Positions 24,723 to 33,931 of a DNA stretch of 64,000 bases are shown here, piece by piece. Position 1 is the first letter of the stretch. Each line of letters starts with the position of its first letter. The notes under the pieces are model-generated. The model searched no databases and had not been told where the DNA came from. It saw nothing but the letters and a program-made list of their open reading frames with translations. Source of the DNA: Candidatus Electrothrix rattekaaiensis (GTDB lineage: Bacteria > Desulfobacterota > Desulfobulbia > Desulfobulbales > Desulfobulbaceae). The stretch spans positions 1,582,640 through 1,646,639 of the forward strand of contig JAVQMD010000001.1 in assembly GCA_032595675.1 (NCBI GenBank), given 5' to 3'. A program made the translations under genes and the position numbers.

Positions 24723-25766
24723 TTACCGCTTCAGCTCAAGACCCTGTTCCTGAAAAACTTCTTGGTGCCCCATATCCTTGAGCCCTTTGCGAAATTTTTT
24801 ATGCAGTTTATTATCCTCAATAACCATCCAAGCGCAATCAATAATACCTTCTGCGGCATCTTTCTCTGAAATTTCTTGGGCAATAGTGACAGTACCATCA
24901 TCCTCAATTTCACAAAGACGCTTGTAAGGGTCAAGCTGTGGATATATCCCTGAAAAATCAATAAATTTCAATTTCAAATCAATAAGAGGTTCAGCCTTGG
25001 CCTTTTTACTGGTCACTGTTCGCGCAAACAGTGCTATAAATTCATTTAATGCCTTGTTAAGCTCAGAAGGTGCTTGCTTCAATGGCATTACATCATTGCC
25101 CTTGTCTGGGAGCCCATCCAGTGGCTTATCCTCTTCCCCGGCGTCCTGCTCTACTTCCCTGACTGCTGGAGAAAGCGGATCACCGGTAAAGTAGCCGATA
25201 CTGTAGGTTCCGCCATTTTTCTGGAGCATCCCCAAAAGGGTATTATAATCTGCATCAGAAGGGCTTAATCCCCCGGTTCCCCAGTAATAAGAGCCACCGC
25301 GCCGTTGCCCTTCATGAAAGAAAAGCACTGCGCAATCCTCTTTTCCGTCCACATTAACTTCGATGAACCCTGAAAATTCTTTTTGACTGAGGCGAAAAGT
25401 AAGATCAGGGAGACTCACCTTACCTGAAGTAAGGGTATTCTGTGCGCGTCTGAACGCTGGCATCTGGCCCCAGAAAAAAATTGAGCTCGAATCAAGATAA
25501 TAGATCGTCACCTGAAAACTTTTTTTCTGCAAGGACATGAGAACGTGGTCAAGCTGATCCGACACACGGGCGTGTTCCCCGCTATTCTGGGTCACTGCCC
25601 GGACAATATCATACTCATCAAAATAAACTAACAGCTCTTGGTCCCCAGAGTTGCAGTACAGACAACCTGATCCTATCTCACCTTGAAGATGCTGGACAGT
25701 CTTTTCAATATCAAGGTAATAGCTATTCAGACCTGTTAAAAAAGGTTTTTCTCTCGGTAACAGCAT
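24723..25766 (-). CDS. Unknown protein, last gene of sensor/binding-protein operon
   Basis: This 347-residue protein is not recognised. It has no signal peptide or membrane segment and is acidic. The N-terminal half holds two similar mixed alpha/beta stretches (CLYCNSGDQELLVYFDEYDI and FSGFIEVNVDGKEDCAVLFF) reminiscent of DUF4388-type regulatory domains, which also read 'GxIxL...G..AVLxFxxGxIV'. A Glu/Asp-rich linker follows, then a helical C-terminal third. It is the third gene in a co-directional set with a HAMP sensor and a PhnD-like binding protein, suggesting a cytosolic partner in the same signalling pathway. That role is inference. Confidence 0.6.
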   Translation of the reverse strand: MLLPREKPFLTGLNSYYLDIEKTVQHLQGEIGSGCLYCNSGDQELLVYFDEYDIVRAVTQNSGEHARVSDQLDHVLMSLQKKSFQVTIYYLDSSSIFFWGQMPAFRRAQNTLTSGKVSLPDLTFRLSQKEFSGFIEVNVDGKEDCAVLFFHEGQRRGGSYYWGTGGLSPSDADYNTLLGMLQKNGGTYSIGYFTGDPLSPAVREVEQDAGEEDKPLDGLPDKGNDVMPLKQAPSELNKALNEFIALFARTVTSKKAKAEPLIDLKLKFIDFSGIYPQLDPYKRLCEIEDDGTVTIAQEISEKDAAEGIIDCAWMVIEDNKLHKKFRKGLKDMGHQEVFQEQGLELKR

Positions 25767-25846
25767 TTGTCAGCCTTATTTTGTCAGCCTTGATGGTATC
25801 TTAATCTTTTCATGCGTGATAACAACGAACTCTCTTTACTCAATAG

Positions 25847-26668
25847 TTACTCAATAATATCACGGATAATATCATAATCAGCATCTGACGCCGATTTAAA
25901 AGCGGAGACCCTCATGGCCTTAAGTGCCGGATCCCCCGGAAGCAAACCGAGGAGAGCCTTTTGGAGGTCATCTTTCTGTATCTGGGGCATCTTACGACTT
26001 ATAGAGACAACCCAGTTCGGAAGTGGAGCAGTCTTGGCCACAGAAGTAATAGAGCCCGGAGTAATATATTGATCCGCCTTATGCAGGGCATATTCACTGA
26101 TAAAACCGGCGTCAACGTCACCAATACTCACAGAAATAATAACATTTTCTTCACTATGATTGGCAGCTTCAGTCAGCTGGCAATCCCGTTCAACATCAAT
26201 ATCTTTTTCTTTTAGAGTTAATTTTTGCGATAAAAATCCTCCTGCCGACTCTCGACTGACGATCATGATTTTTTTTCCCTTGAGATCCTCAATGCCTGAA
26301 ATACCTGACTCGGGCCGACTGATAATAATCCCCCTGGAAAGGGTATCGTGTTGTGCTGTCACCGCACTGGCTATCGCTTCATGTACATTGGATATGTTCA
26401 CATAAATAGAGGGATTTTCATAGCCTATAACTATGTTGCCGTGTAATACTTCTGCCGTATATTGATCAACGTTCTTTGCGATTAGTAGCCTAATATCATT
26501 TCCTGTTTCTTCGCTGAGTCGAGCTGCAAGAGGGTGCAGCATCGCTGTCATTTGCTCAGCAGAAAAAAGTGGTGGCATCGAGAGGAGATAGTTTTCTGCT
26601 GAAGCCGAAGAACAAAGGCAGCAAAGCAGACCAAATAGACCAAACAGAAAAAGAGCTCTTTTTTTCAT
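25847..26668 (-). CDS. PhnD-like periplasmic substrate-binding protein
   Basis: This 273-residue protein has a signal peptide (MKKRALFLFGLFGLLCC, cleavage near SSASA). The fold markers are those of the phosphate/phosphonate (PhnD/SsuA/TauA-like) binding proteins: LAARLSEETGNDIRLLIAKN, IVIGYENPSIYVN, GIEDLKGKKIMIVSRESAGGF, and VDAGFISEYAL. A Cys pair in the signal sequence could allow lipidation but no clean lipobox is present. No ABC permease or ATPase gene accompanies it. It lies 26 bp after the HAMP membrane protein, so it more likely presents a ligand to that sensor than feeds a transporter (inference). Confidence 0.8.
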   Translation of the reverse strand: MKKRALFLFGLFGLLCCLCSSASAENYLLSMPPLFSAEQMTAMLHPLAARLSEETGNDIRLLIAKNVDQYTAEVLHGNIVIGYENPSIYVNISNVHEAIASAVTAQHDTLSRGIIISRPESGISGIEDLKGKKIMIVSRESAGGFLSQKLTLKEKDIDVERDCQLTEAANHSEENVIISVSIGDVDAGFISEYALHKADQYITPGSITSVAKTAPLPNWVVSISRKMPQIQKDDLQKALLGLLPGDPALKAMRVSAFKSASDADYDIIRDIIE

Positions 26669-26694
26669 ACAGTGTAAGGTGGGGTGGGTGTCGT

Positions 26695-27774
26695 TTATCG
26701 GCTCAGCCGCTCCATAGCGACTTTGATAGAATGGCGCATGCGCTCAAGGGCTGCTCCCAGTTCTCTGATTTCCCGTGGTCCTGCCGCCATAATGGCAAGA
26801 TCCAATTCCCCCAGGCTAATCCTGTTGGCAACGTTGGTCAGAGATCGCATGGGCTCGGTAATTAATTTATCCAGAAGGACAAAAAGGACATAGGCAGTCA
26901 GGATAAACAACAACAGCAGGACCAGCGTCAAAGGTGAAAAAAGCATTTTGAAAAAATGTTTATCAAGCTCATCAATATATAACCCTATATGTAATTCACC
27001 GCCACTGTCCGGGAGAGTTGTTACCTGATCGTAGATTGGAATGCCCCCGATTTTAATTTTGAGCCCTGCCCCTTCTTCGTTGGGAGGAAGCGCATTTTTG
27101 ATCAGAATATCAGATTGAAACCCCTTTTCTTTGACTTTCTGCGCAAAATAATTTTCAAACGGATTCAGATTGCTGAAAAATCCAGCAACAACAATACCTT
27201 TTTCATTACGTACAGCTGCATAGGCGACTCCAGAAAGCTTACTCGCCCGTTTTACCTCGCGGTTCACGGTTAAATAGTCTTTTTTTGATAGAGGTCCTCG
27301 AATTGTCCCTTTTAATGATTCCGTAAGGGCACGACTGCGCAATTCGAGTTGGTGCTGAAGAATGTCAGGAATAGTATTGAGATAGAAGTGAATAAAGAGA
27401 GTACTGATGATCAGAAGACCAATCAGCATTATTGCTAAGAGATAAAGAAAAAAAGGGGTCCCTTTACCGGTTGCAGCAGCCGAGTGTCTCAGAGCTGCCC
27501 GAATCGCAGGTGAAGGTTCAGCAACAGGCTTATTGATTGTTTCTTGTTCCTGCTCTTTCTTTTTTATTTCTCTCCCATCGTGATGAACACTCCCTTGTTG
27601 GGCAAATAAGTCCGAAGAGCTCAGGTTTTCTGAACTGTTTTTTGGGGTGCTTTGTGGCTTCTCTACGATAATAATATGACCGCAAGCGCGACAATTAAAC
27701 TTTACCTTAGGAGCTTTAATCCGTTGTTCATCAATGGAGTATTTTTTTGCACAATCTTCACAGATAACCAGCAT
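26695..27774 (-). CDS. Membrane sensor with N-terminal zinc ribbon and C-terminal HAMP domain
   Basis: The ATG at 27774 follows AAGGAG by about 11 nt and gives a 359-residue protein. Residues 1-38 are an MJ0042-type zinc ribbon (CEDCAKKY...FNCRACGH). A polar linker leads to a membrane helix (LYLLAIMLIGLLIISTLF), an extracytoplasmic sensor region of about 150 residues, a second helix (LTLVLLLLFILTAYVLFVLL), and a HAMP domain ending in a coiled coil (LGAALERMRHSIKVAMERLSR). No kinase, cyclase or methyl-accepting output domain follows. It is the first gene of an operon with the PhnD-like protein and the unknown 347-residue protein. Confidence 0.82.
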   Translation of the reverse strand: MLVICEDCAKKYSIDEQRIKAPKVKFNCRACGHIIIVEKPQSTPKNSSENLSSSDLFAQQGSVHHDGREIKKKEQEQETINKPVAEPSPAIRAALRHSAAATGKGTPFFLYLLAIMLIGLLIISTLFIHFYLNTIPDILQHQLELRSRALTESLKGTIRGPLSKKDYLTVNREVKRASKLSGVAYAAVRNEKGIVVAGFFSNLNPFENYFAQKVKEKGFQSDILIKNALPPNEEGAGLKIKIGGIPIYDQVTTLPDSGGELHIGLYIDELDKHFFKMLFSPLTLVLLLLFILTAYVLFVLLDKLITEPMRSLTNVANRISLGELDLAIMAAGPREIRELGAALERMRHSIKVAMERLSR

Positions 27775-28070
27775 TAAGATAATTCTCCTTTCCTGTCGCC
27801 TCGCCTGCACAAGGGCCTAAAAGAATAACGACAGGGCAGTGGGATATTTCAATCCCCGGATATTGGTGACAGATGCCGACTCTGCTGCTGTTTTCCTTTT
27901 ACGAAGTCCTTGCAGCTGACCTCTCCTTACTCTTTGCTGTTAGCGAGTACAATATGTTCTAAAACCTGATAACAACCTGTATGATGCGTTGAACTGCGCA
28001 GAAAAATCGTATAAAAAAATCACTGTAAACTATTTTCCTGGAAAAAGAAAGCAAGGGACGTTCTTCCCTG

Positions 28071-28673
28071 TTAAACAACCTCCTCACAGACCACTGATCT
28101 TGGTAAGGTTTCAATATTTATTTTTTTTGCTTCCTCCACTCCGCTTCGAAATGCGGCAGAATTTACTTCTTTGGTACCCGCAGGAATTCTGGAGAGCAAG
28201 GCTTTCTCCAAAAAAGCAAGATCAATCTGCCCAGACAACAGGCCCACTGCGCCGAGGGCAACCATATTCGCCGTCATTTCCTGACCAATCTCCTCACGAG
28301 CTATCTGGGTAAAAGGGATTGCCACAACCCGACTGGTGGGCGAGTGTTCAACCAGTCCTTTATCAATCACCAGAATTCCATCACTGTTCAAATTAAAAAA
28401 ATAGGCATCACAGGCTACCTGATTCATAGCTAGTAAGAGATCAAGCCCCAAGGCTTTGGGGTAATCAATGGGTGTGTTGCTAATCACCACCTCGGCCTTA
28501 GATTTTCCACCTCTGGCCTCAGGTCCGTAACTCTGGGTCTGACAGACATGCTTACCATTATGTACGCCGACTGCCTCGGCAAAAATTACTGCTAGAGTAA
28601 TAATTCCCTGACCGCCTGCACCGCTGAAACATATTTCATAACGCTGCGGATCGTTCTTCTGCTGCATAGTCAT
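28071..28673 (-). CDS. korC: 2-oxoacid:ferredoxin oxidoreductase gamma subunit
   Basis: This 200-residue protein has the gamma-domain signature SGAGGQGIITLAVIFAEAV, followed by QTQSYGPEARGGKSKAEVVIS and the later GLLSGQIDLAFLEKAL. It is the gamma subunit of the KGOR/KorABCD type, which oxidatively decarboxylates 2-oxoglutarate (or a similar oxoacid) to the acyl-CoA with reduction of ferredoxin, and can run in reverse for CO2 fixation. It is the last gene of the korDABC set; its start overlaps the korB stop by 4 bp. Assignment to 2-oxoglutarate rather than another oxoacid rests on operon layout. Confidence 0.88.
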   Translation of the reverse strand: MTMQQKNDPQRYEICFSGAGGQGIITLAVIFAEAVGVHNGKHVCQTQSYGPEARGGKSKAEVVISNTPIDYPKALGLDLLLAMNQVACDAYFFNLNSDGILVIDKGLVEHSPTSRVVAIPFTQIAREEIGQEMTANMVALGAVGLLSGQIDLAFLEKALLSRIPAGTKEVNSAAFRSGVEEAKKINIETLPRSVVCEEVV

Positions 28674-29512
28674 TTTCCCTCTCGCTTCGACCTGGCCTGT
28701 TCCCGAATCCTCTTGTATTCATCGGTGGACACAGGCAGGTCACGATCAGCCAGAACACCGATGGTGATTTTGTCCCGGAGTTCATCTTCCTCCATTGTCG
28801 AGCCTTTTTTCACGGTCACAGCCTGTTCTTTGAATGCGTTCAGCATATCAACGGCATTGCCGAGCTTATTGCGCCTGCCGTATTGCACATGGCAATTGGA
28901 GATGATCTCCACCACGGCAAAACCCGGTTTCATCATGGCCTGTTCAATAAGCTGATCCGCCAAGGCAGCGTGGTAGACCGTTGAGCGGGCAACAAAGGAA
29001 GCACCCGCTGTCACAGCCAGTTCTGCAATGGAAAAGGCATGTTCAATATGCCCATACACCGAGGTTGTGGTTGTGGACCCGAAAGGGGTGGTTGGTGAGT
29101 ATTGCCCTCCGGTCATTCCATAAATTGAGTTATTAATGATAATGGCGGTCAGATTCAGGTTACGCCGTGCTGCGTGGATCAAATGATTGCCACCGATTGC
29201 CGTGGCATCACCGTCTCCCATGATCGCCACCACATCCAAAGCAGGATTGGCCAGTTTGATGCCAGTAGCAAAGGTCAGAGCCCGACCATGGGTGGTGTGC
29301 AGGGTATTAAAATCAAGATAGGTGGGCATTCGCCCAGAACAGCCGATGCCAGAGGCCAGAACAACTTCATCTTTTTCCAGCTCAAGCCTCGTAATGGCCC
29401 GCAAGAGGGCTCCCATAACAATACCGTTGCCGCATCCCGGACACCAGACATGGGGAAATCGTTTATTATGACGAAAATATGTATGGGTAAGGGCCTGTAT
29501 TGAAGGAGGCAT
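28670..29512 (-). CDS. korB: 2-oxoacid:ferredoxin oxidoreductase beta subunit (TPP-binding)
   Basis: This 280-residue protein carries the cluster-binding and TPP motifs of the beta subunit: HVWCPGCGNGIVMGAL, ASGIGCSGRMP, and the TPP/Mg site GDGDATAIGGNHLIHAARRN with NNSIYGMTGGQYSPTTP. The last motif is typical of KorB/PorB. Length matches KorB (about 280). It lies in the order korD-korA-korB-korC on the minus strand. A 124-bp gap containing a palindromic interspersed repeat separates it from korA; the other junctions overlap. Confidence 0.93.
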   Translation of the reverse strand: MPPSIQALTHTYFRHNKRFPHVWCPGCGNGIVMGALLRAITRLELEKDEVVLASGIGCSGRMPTYLDFNTLHTTHGRALTFATGIKLANPALDVVAIMGDGDATAIGGNHLIHAARRNLNLTAIIINNSIYGMTGGQYSPTTPFGSTTTTSVYGHIEHAFSIAELAVTAGASFVARSTVYHAALADQLIEQAMMKPGFAVVEIISNCHVQYGRRNKLGNAVDMLNAFKEQAVTVKKGSTMEEDELRDKITIGVLADRDLPVSTDEYKRIREQARSKREGK

Positions 29513-29557
29513 AATGACCGTTCAATTGAAGGATTAATTACAGAATTATTACAGAAT

Positions 29558-29628
29558 TTATAGGGGCGAAGCCCTGTATTCGCCTTTTTTATCGGGTAGG
29601 CACAGGGTGACACCTTCCCCTACAAACT
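29558..29628. repeat. GTAGGGGC-type palindromic repeat inside the kor operon
   Basis: An imperfect palindrome runs from ATAGGGGCGAAGCCC to CCTTCCCCTAC. It shares the TAGGGGC / GCCCCTA ends with copies at 31736 and 37606. It occupies most of the korA-korB gap and could fold in the mRNA, changing the ratio of alpha to beta transcripts. Confidence 0.55.
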
Positions 29629-29636
29629 CAACCTGC

Positions 29637-30785
29637 TCACCCGGCACTGAGCTTGACCAAGCGGTTATATATTTCATGAGGAGTTATCAACCTGCCATCG
29701 ACCCTGTTGAGCTTAACAACCGCACATTGTCCCTGGTTCACCCGCTGTACCTCTCGGCTGATTTGACCGAGATTAAGCTCTGGAACCAGCACAGAATGGC
29801 ATTGCTGGAGATAAGGGGTCAGGATCCTACGTGGAAAGGGGAACAGAGTGATCAATTGCAGAAGCCCTGCCTTAATTCCTGCTTTCCGCGCATCTTCCAC
29901 AGCCCGCATAGCGGAACGAGCAACCGAGCCATAGGCGACCACAAAGAGTTCCGCATCATCCATATGAAATTTTCTCGTCAGCTGAATATCAGACAACCCC
30001 TTGGTTATCTTCATGGATAGGCGCAGGTGAAACTTTTCAACCTCCTGCGGGTTCTGCGTGGGGAAACCGTCCTGATCATGGACAAGGCCGGTCACATGGT
30101 GCCGGTAGCCATCACCAAAGGAAGCCATGGGCGGAACGCCACGGGCATCTTCCTGATAGGGCTTATACCAATCCGGAGGCATCGCCGGTGCGATTCTGTC
30201 CACCACCTTGACTTCGCTATTCAGGGGGAGTTCCACGGATTCACGGGTATGGGCGACAACTTCATCAGAGAGAATGATAACAGGAACCCGGTATCTTTCG
30301 GCAAGATTAAAGGCTTTGACGGTAATGGTGAAACAGTCGAGTACGCTTGATACAGCCAGAACAATAACGGGATGATCGCCATGAGTGCCCCAACGCGCCA
30401 TCTGCACATCGCCTTGGGCAGGGCTAGTAGGCAGACCAGTTGAAGGCCCACCTCGCATGACATTAACAATTACACAGGGGACTTCGGCAGCGCAGGCAAA
30501 ACCAAGGTTCTCCTGCATCAGGGAAAAGCCCGGCCCGGAAGTGGCGGTCATACCCTTGACCCCGGCCAGCGAAGCCCCAATCACTGCCCCGATGCTGGCA
30601 ATCTCATCCTCCATCTGGATAAAGGTGCCGTTGACCGCTGGCAGCTGAACCGAGAGCTGTTCCGCAATTTCAGAAGCTGGGGTAATGGGATAACCGGCAA
30701 AAAAACGGCATCGGGCAGCCAAAGCACCCTGAACAATAGCCTCGTTTCCCTGGAGTAGGCAACGTTTTCTTTTCGCCTCAGTCAT
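29637..30785 (-). CDS. korA: 2-oxoacid:ferredoxin oxidoreductase alpha subunit
   Basis: This 382-residue alpha subunit contains the pyrimidine-type domain with GNEAIVQGALAARCRFFAGY, PITPASEIAEQL, IQMEDEIASIGAVIGASLAG, and TATSGPGFSLMQENLGFA, followed by RGGPSTGLPTSPAQGD; all are KorA hallmarks. The C-terminal transketolase-like part has ELFVVAYGSVARSAMRAV and PELNLGQISREVQRV. Length matches KorA (about 380). Its start overlaps the end of korD by 8 bp. Confidence 0.94.
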   Translation of the reverse strand: MTEAKRKRCLLQGNEAIVQGALAARCRFFAGYPITPASEIAEQLSVQLPAVNGTFIQMEDEIASIGAVIGASLAGVKGMTATSGPGFSLMQENLGFACAAEVPCVIVNVMRGGPSTGLPTSPAQGDVQMARWGTHGDHPVIVLAVSSVLDCFTITVKAFNLAERYRVPVIILSDEVVAHTRESVELPLNSEVKVVDRIAPAMPPDWYKPYQEDARGVPPMASFGDGYRHHVTGLVHDQDGFPTQNPQEVEKFHLRLSMKITKGLSDIQLTRKFHMDDAELFVVAYGSVARSAMRAVEDARKAGIKAGLLQLITLFPFPRRILTPYLQQCHSVLVPELNLGQISREVQRVNQGQCAVVKLNRVDGRLITPHEIYNRLVKLSAG

Positions 30786-31041
30786 CGTCCGCCTCCAGCA
30801 GGGTTCCCTGGTGAAATCTGCGCTCAGATACGGTTATAGCAAAATCCGGGCAGTGCATCTCGCAAAAGCGGCAGCCTACACAGCCATCTTTATCAAGGAT
30901 TTCCGGTTTTGCATTCTTGCCAGGCTTGATGATTTTTTGCGGACAAAAGGCCATGCAAATACCGCAGCTTTTGCACCAATCATAATAAAAAGAGACGTCA
31001 AACTGTTTCTTTTTTTGCGTGTTGTTCTTCACCGTGCTCAA
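30778..31041 (-). CDS. korD: Ferredoxin-like delta subunit of 2-oxoacid:ferredoxin oxidoreductase
   Basis: This protein of about 87 residues carries two [4Fe-4S] motifs, CKSCGICMAFCP and CVGCRFCEMHCP, and would pass electrons from the KorAB core to ferredoxin. The start is uncertain: TTG at 31041 and GTG at 31032 are both in frame and neither has a Shine-Dalgarno, because the upstream sequence is a short tandem repeat (GTGCTCAA-like units, 31034-31068). It is the first gene of korDABC. Confidence 0.88.
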   Translation of the reverse strand: MSTVKNNTQKKKQFDVSFYYDWCKSCGICMAFCPQKIIKPGKNAKPEILDKDGCVGCRFCEMHCPDFAITVSERRFHQGTLLEADDD

Positions 31042-31068
31042 GTGCTCAAGTGCTCAATTGCTCAATTA
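31034..31068. repeat. Short tandem repeat at the korD translation start
   Basis: Three to four copies of a 9-10 bp unit (GTGCTCAA/TTGCTCAA) sit directly over the likely korD initiation region and upstream of it. Copy-number change here would alter the leader of the kor operon. Confidence 0.6.
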
Positions 31069-31485
31069 GTCATTCGTGTCAAACTCTGCAGCCCGCAATG
31101 CTTGCCGTGGATTATCACCGATAAATTTATACAGTTTCAGTAACTCTCGCCAGCGAAAAAAAATTATATCTTCATCTTCGTCCAACCAAACCCCACTCAA
31201 GGCAAGTTGCATTTTTTCACTACAGTCTGCTTTCTCCTTTATCTTGTCTATTATTGCATAGCCATGATAAACAAAAAGATTTTCAAGCGGCCCTGCGGCA
31301 ACATAAGCAAGTTCTTTATTATTCTTACAACAATCTATGATAGTAGCCAGCAACTCAAGAGCATTTTTCGGATCGTTGTTAACTAAAGTATCAACATAGA
31401 GAATTGCCTGCCGAGGTGTCTTACGAGATTTCTGAACATCATCATATTCTCTCAAAAACATTTCAGCGAGCTCTTGATCAGTCAT
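31066..31485 (-). CDS. Small acidic protein, possibly DUF6869-like
   Basis: This 139-residue protein is mostly helical, acidic and soluble. The segment ELAYVAAGPLENLFVYHGYAIIDKI resembles the core 'AAGPLEDLL..HG' of the DUF6869 family of unknown function, members of which often stand alone or near toxin/immunity loci. The end WRELLKLYKFIG is also consistent. It lies 25 bp upstream of korD on the same strand but is unlikely to share its function. Family assignment is by memory of the motif only. Confidence 0.6.
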   Translation of the reverse strand: MTDQELAEMFLREYDDVQKSRKTPRQAILYVDTLVNNDPKNALELLATIIDCCKNNKELAYVAAGPLENLFVYHGYAIIDKIKEKADCSEKMQLALSGVWLDEDEDIIFFRWRELLKLYKFIGDNPRQALRAAEFDTND

Positions 31486-31579
31486 ACCTGCAATGTTATT
31501 TCAAAATCATCTTTTAAAGCACTGCCTTTAAGCTGAAATAAACAAAGAACCCCACACCTGTGGAGCTATACATCAGCAG

Positions 31580-31684
31580 TCAGGGCATACAATGGATGCC
31601 CTTTCGTTGCAGCAATTTCGGGATCAGAAGAAAAGCTGCCAGAGCACTTGCCAAGGAGATGGTCAATATGAGCAATTCATTCAT
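31580..31684 (-). pseudogene. Possible remnant: N-terminal membrane segment of a MraY/WecA-like transferase
   Basis: A 34-codon frame starts with ATG after GGGCGG and encodes one membrane helix ending FLLIPKLLQRKGIHCMP, then stops. In polyprenyl-phosphate GlcNAc/MurNAc transferases the first helix ends in a similar 'P..I..A.K.GI.D.P', so this may be the truncated start of such a gene. It could equally be a genuine small membrane protein. The rest of 31486-31816 shows only a palindromic repeat. Confidence 0.25.
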
Positions 31685-31735
31685 TATTCCGCCCTGTCTT
31701 TGCCTTGTATTATGAAACCGTTATGCGTCATTTTT

Positions 31736-31783
31736 ACAGGGTGTCGTAAGGGCACGACGCGCCGTGCCCCTACAATCCTGCGC
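31736..31783. repeat. GTAGGGGC-type palindromic repeat downstream of typA
   Basis: An imperfect hairpin with arms TAAGGGCACGA and TCGTGCCCTTA-like sequence, ending in GCCCCTACAAT. It belongs to the same interspersed group as 29558 and 37606. It lies 35-80 bp beyond the typA stop and may serve as its terminator. Confidence 0.5.
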
Positions 31784-31816
31784 CTGAAAGAGGGATCTTA
31801 TTTTTCAAGGAATCCC

Positions 31817-33616
31817 TTACGCCCGAATCTTGGCGTCCTTCTGTTTTCGCAAGCGAATAATCCGGGGAGTCACCTCCACCAGCTCATCATCATTGATATA
31901 TGATATGCAGTCTTCCAAGCTCATGTCAAGGGGAGGAGTAAGAATAACCGCCTCATCCGAACCCGAGGCCCGCATATTGGTCAGCTTCTTGCCTTTGGCC
32001 GGATTGACCACCAAGTCCGCCGGACGGCAGTTTTCACCGATAATCTGCCCCTTGTACAGATCCTCGCCCGGTTTGATGAACAGGGTAGCGCGATCCTGAA
32101 GATTGAACAGGGCATAGGCCACACTGGTGCAGTTTTCCTTGACTATCATTACTCCGTTCTGGCGATTCTGGATCTCACCGGCATGTGGTCCCCACTCGGC
32201 AAAAACATAATTCATCACCCCCATTCCCCGTGTGTCGGTCATGAATTCAGAACGGTAGCCGAGCAATCCTCGGGTAGGTATCTTGAAAATCATCCGGGAC
32301 ATCCCGTTTTCCACCTGCATGTCGCTGAGCACGCCTTTGAGCTTACCCAGTTTTTCAATAACCACGCCCTGATACTGCTCATCCACATCAACGGTCAGCG
32401 ACTCATAAGGCTCAATGCTCTTGCCGTTTTCTTCCCGCATAATAACATGGGGACGGGTAACTTGAAACTCATAGCCTTCTCGGCGCATCTTTTCGATGAG
32501 GATGGAGAGATGCAGCTCGCCGCGACCGGAGACCCGAAAGCCGACTCCGTCGGTAAGCGGTTCCACATGCAGGGCCACATCCGCCAAGGTTTCCCGATTC
32601 AGACGCTCGTCCAGATGACGGGAGGTAACAAATTTTCCATCCTGACCGGCAAAGGGCGAGTCATTGGGAATGAAATGCATGGAAATGGTCGGCGGATCAA
32701 TCTCAATCAGGGGCAGGGGCTGCGGATTATCAGGATCAGTAAAGGTCACCCCCACAGTGACGTCTTCCATTCCGGCCACCGCAATAATATCACCGGCACA
32801 GGCAGTATCCACCGGAACCTGTGCGTCACCGACAAAGCCGAATATTTTTGAGATCCGTACCGGTTTGATAGAACCATCACGACGGTATACGACAATATTT
32901 TCGTTCAGACGCAGGGTGCCGTTGGCCACACGACCAATCCCCAGCCTGCCCAGATAAGGGGAGTAATCAATGGTGTTGATCTGAAGCTGCAAGGGGGCGT
33001 TACTGTCTCCCGGAGGCGGGGGAACGTGCTTGACAATCATCTCGGAGATCAGCTCCATGCCCTGCCCAGGCACAATGGGGTCATTGGGGTCTTTCACCAT
33101 ATAACCATTTTTGGCGGAACCGTAGACAACCGGAAAATCCAATGTTTCATCAGGTGCTTCCAGGCGGGCCAGCAGGTCAAAAACCTCATCCACGACCCAT
33201 TCACAGCGTGCTCCATCCTTATCAATCTTATTCACCAGCACCAGGATGGGCAGTTTGGCGGCCAAGGCCTTTTTCACAACGAAAAAAGTCTGGGGCATGG
33301 GGCCTTCCTGGGCATCCACCAGCAGCACAACACCGTCGGCCATCCGCATGACGCGCTCCACCTGCCCGCCGAAATCGGCATGTCCGGGTGTATCGATGAT
33401 ATTGATCTTATAATCGCCGTAGGTGTATGAGCCGTTTTTCGAGGCAATGGTGATGCCGCGTTCCCGTTCCAGATCCATAGAGTCCATAAGGCGTTCAGCC
33501 ACCTCTTGGTTGTCACGGAACATACCGCTCTGATGAAACAATTTGTCAACCAATGTGGTCTTGCCGTGGTCGACATGGGCGATAATCGCCACATTTCTGA
33601 TCTTATCCTGATCCAT
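31817..33616 (-). CDS. typA: Ribosome-associated translational GTPase TypA/BipA
   Basis: BipA is an EF-G-like GTPase that helps 50S assembly and stress adaptation. The 599-residue protein has G1 [15 protein letters not shown], the switch segment [13 protein letters not shown]3 [15 protein letters not shown], and G4 NKIDKDGAR, then EF-Tu-like domain II, two EF-G-like domains, and the TypA-specific C-terminal domain ([28 protein letters not shown]). Length is typical (about 600). ATG follows AGGAG by about 7 nt. It is divergent from grpE. Confidence 0.97.
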   Translation of the reverse strand: MDQDKIRNVAIIAHVDHGKTTLVDKLFHQSGMFRDNQEVAERLMDSMDLERERGITIASKNGSYTYGDYKINIIDTPGHADFGGQVERVMRMADGVVLLVDAQEGPMPQTFFVVKKALAAKLPILVLVNKIDKDGARCEWVVDEVFDLLARLEAPDETLDFPVVYGSAKNGYMVKDPNDPIVPGQGMELISEMIVKHVPPPPGDSNAPLQLQINTIDYSPYLGRLGIGRVANGTLRLNENIVVYRRDGSIKPVRISKIFGFVGDAQVPVDTACAGDIIAVAGMEDVTVGVTFTDPDNPQPLPLIEIDPPTISMHFIPNDSPFAGQDGKFVTSRHLDERLNRETLADVALHVEPLTDGVGFRVSGRGELHLSILIEKMRREGYEFQVTRPHVIMREENGKSIEPYESLTVDVDEQYQGVVIEKLGKLKGVLSDMQVENGMSRMIFKIPTRGLLGYRSEFMTDTRGMGVMNYVFAEWGPHAGEIQNRQNGVMIVKENCTSVAYALFNLQDRATLFIKPGEDLYKGQIIGENCRPADLVVNPAKGKKLTNMRASGSDEAVILTPPLDMSLEDCISYINDDELVEVTPRIIRLRKQKDAKIRA

Positions 33617-33824
33617 TATAGCTCCTGTGAAAAATAAAAAGGCGCATTGTCGCGCCTGTTCTTTCGGTAAAAAGAGGCTGAATGTACCGCAGGAAAATCA
33701 AAAAGACAAGGAGATTGAAAGGAAAAGCAGAAAAGAAACAAATTTACAGGGGGAAGCTTCAGAGCCAATTTCGTCAATCCGGGAAAAGGTAGCATTTTTT
33801 GAACAACATCATCCCTTCTTTCCC

Positions 33825-33853
33825 TTGACACAAAAAATACCCATACTTATTGT
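33825..33853 (+). promoter_or_regulatory. Candidate promoter for grpE
   Basis: TTGACA (33825-33830) is separated by 17 bp from TATTGT (33848-33853), about 80 bp upstream of the grpE start. The -35 is perfect and the -10 has 4 of 6 consensus bases. A similar pair (TTGACA, then CATTGT) lies upstream of dnaK at 34608-34635, hinting that both use the same sigma factor. No CIRCE element was seen. Confidence 0.45.
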
Positions 33854-33931
33854 TGCATCTGATTTAATCATAAAAAAAATCTTTTGTAATATTGTCCGGT
33901 CAACCGGATGATCATCCAAGGAGAAGTATAC

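Noticed and set aside
33627-33911. 94-codon plus-strand frame between typA and grpE
   Set aside because: Lys/Glu-rich product without start signals; the region contains the divergent promoters.
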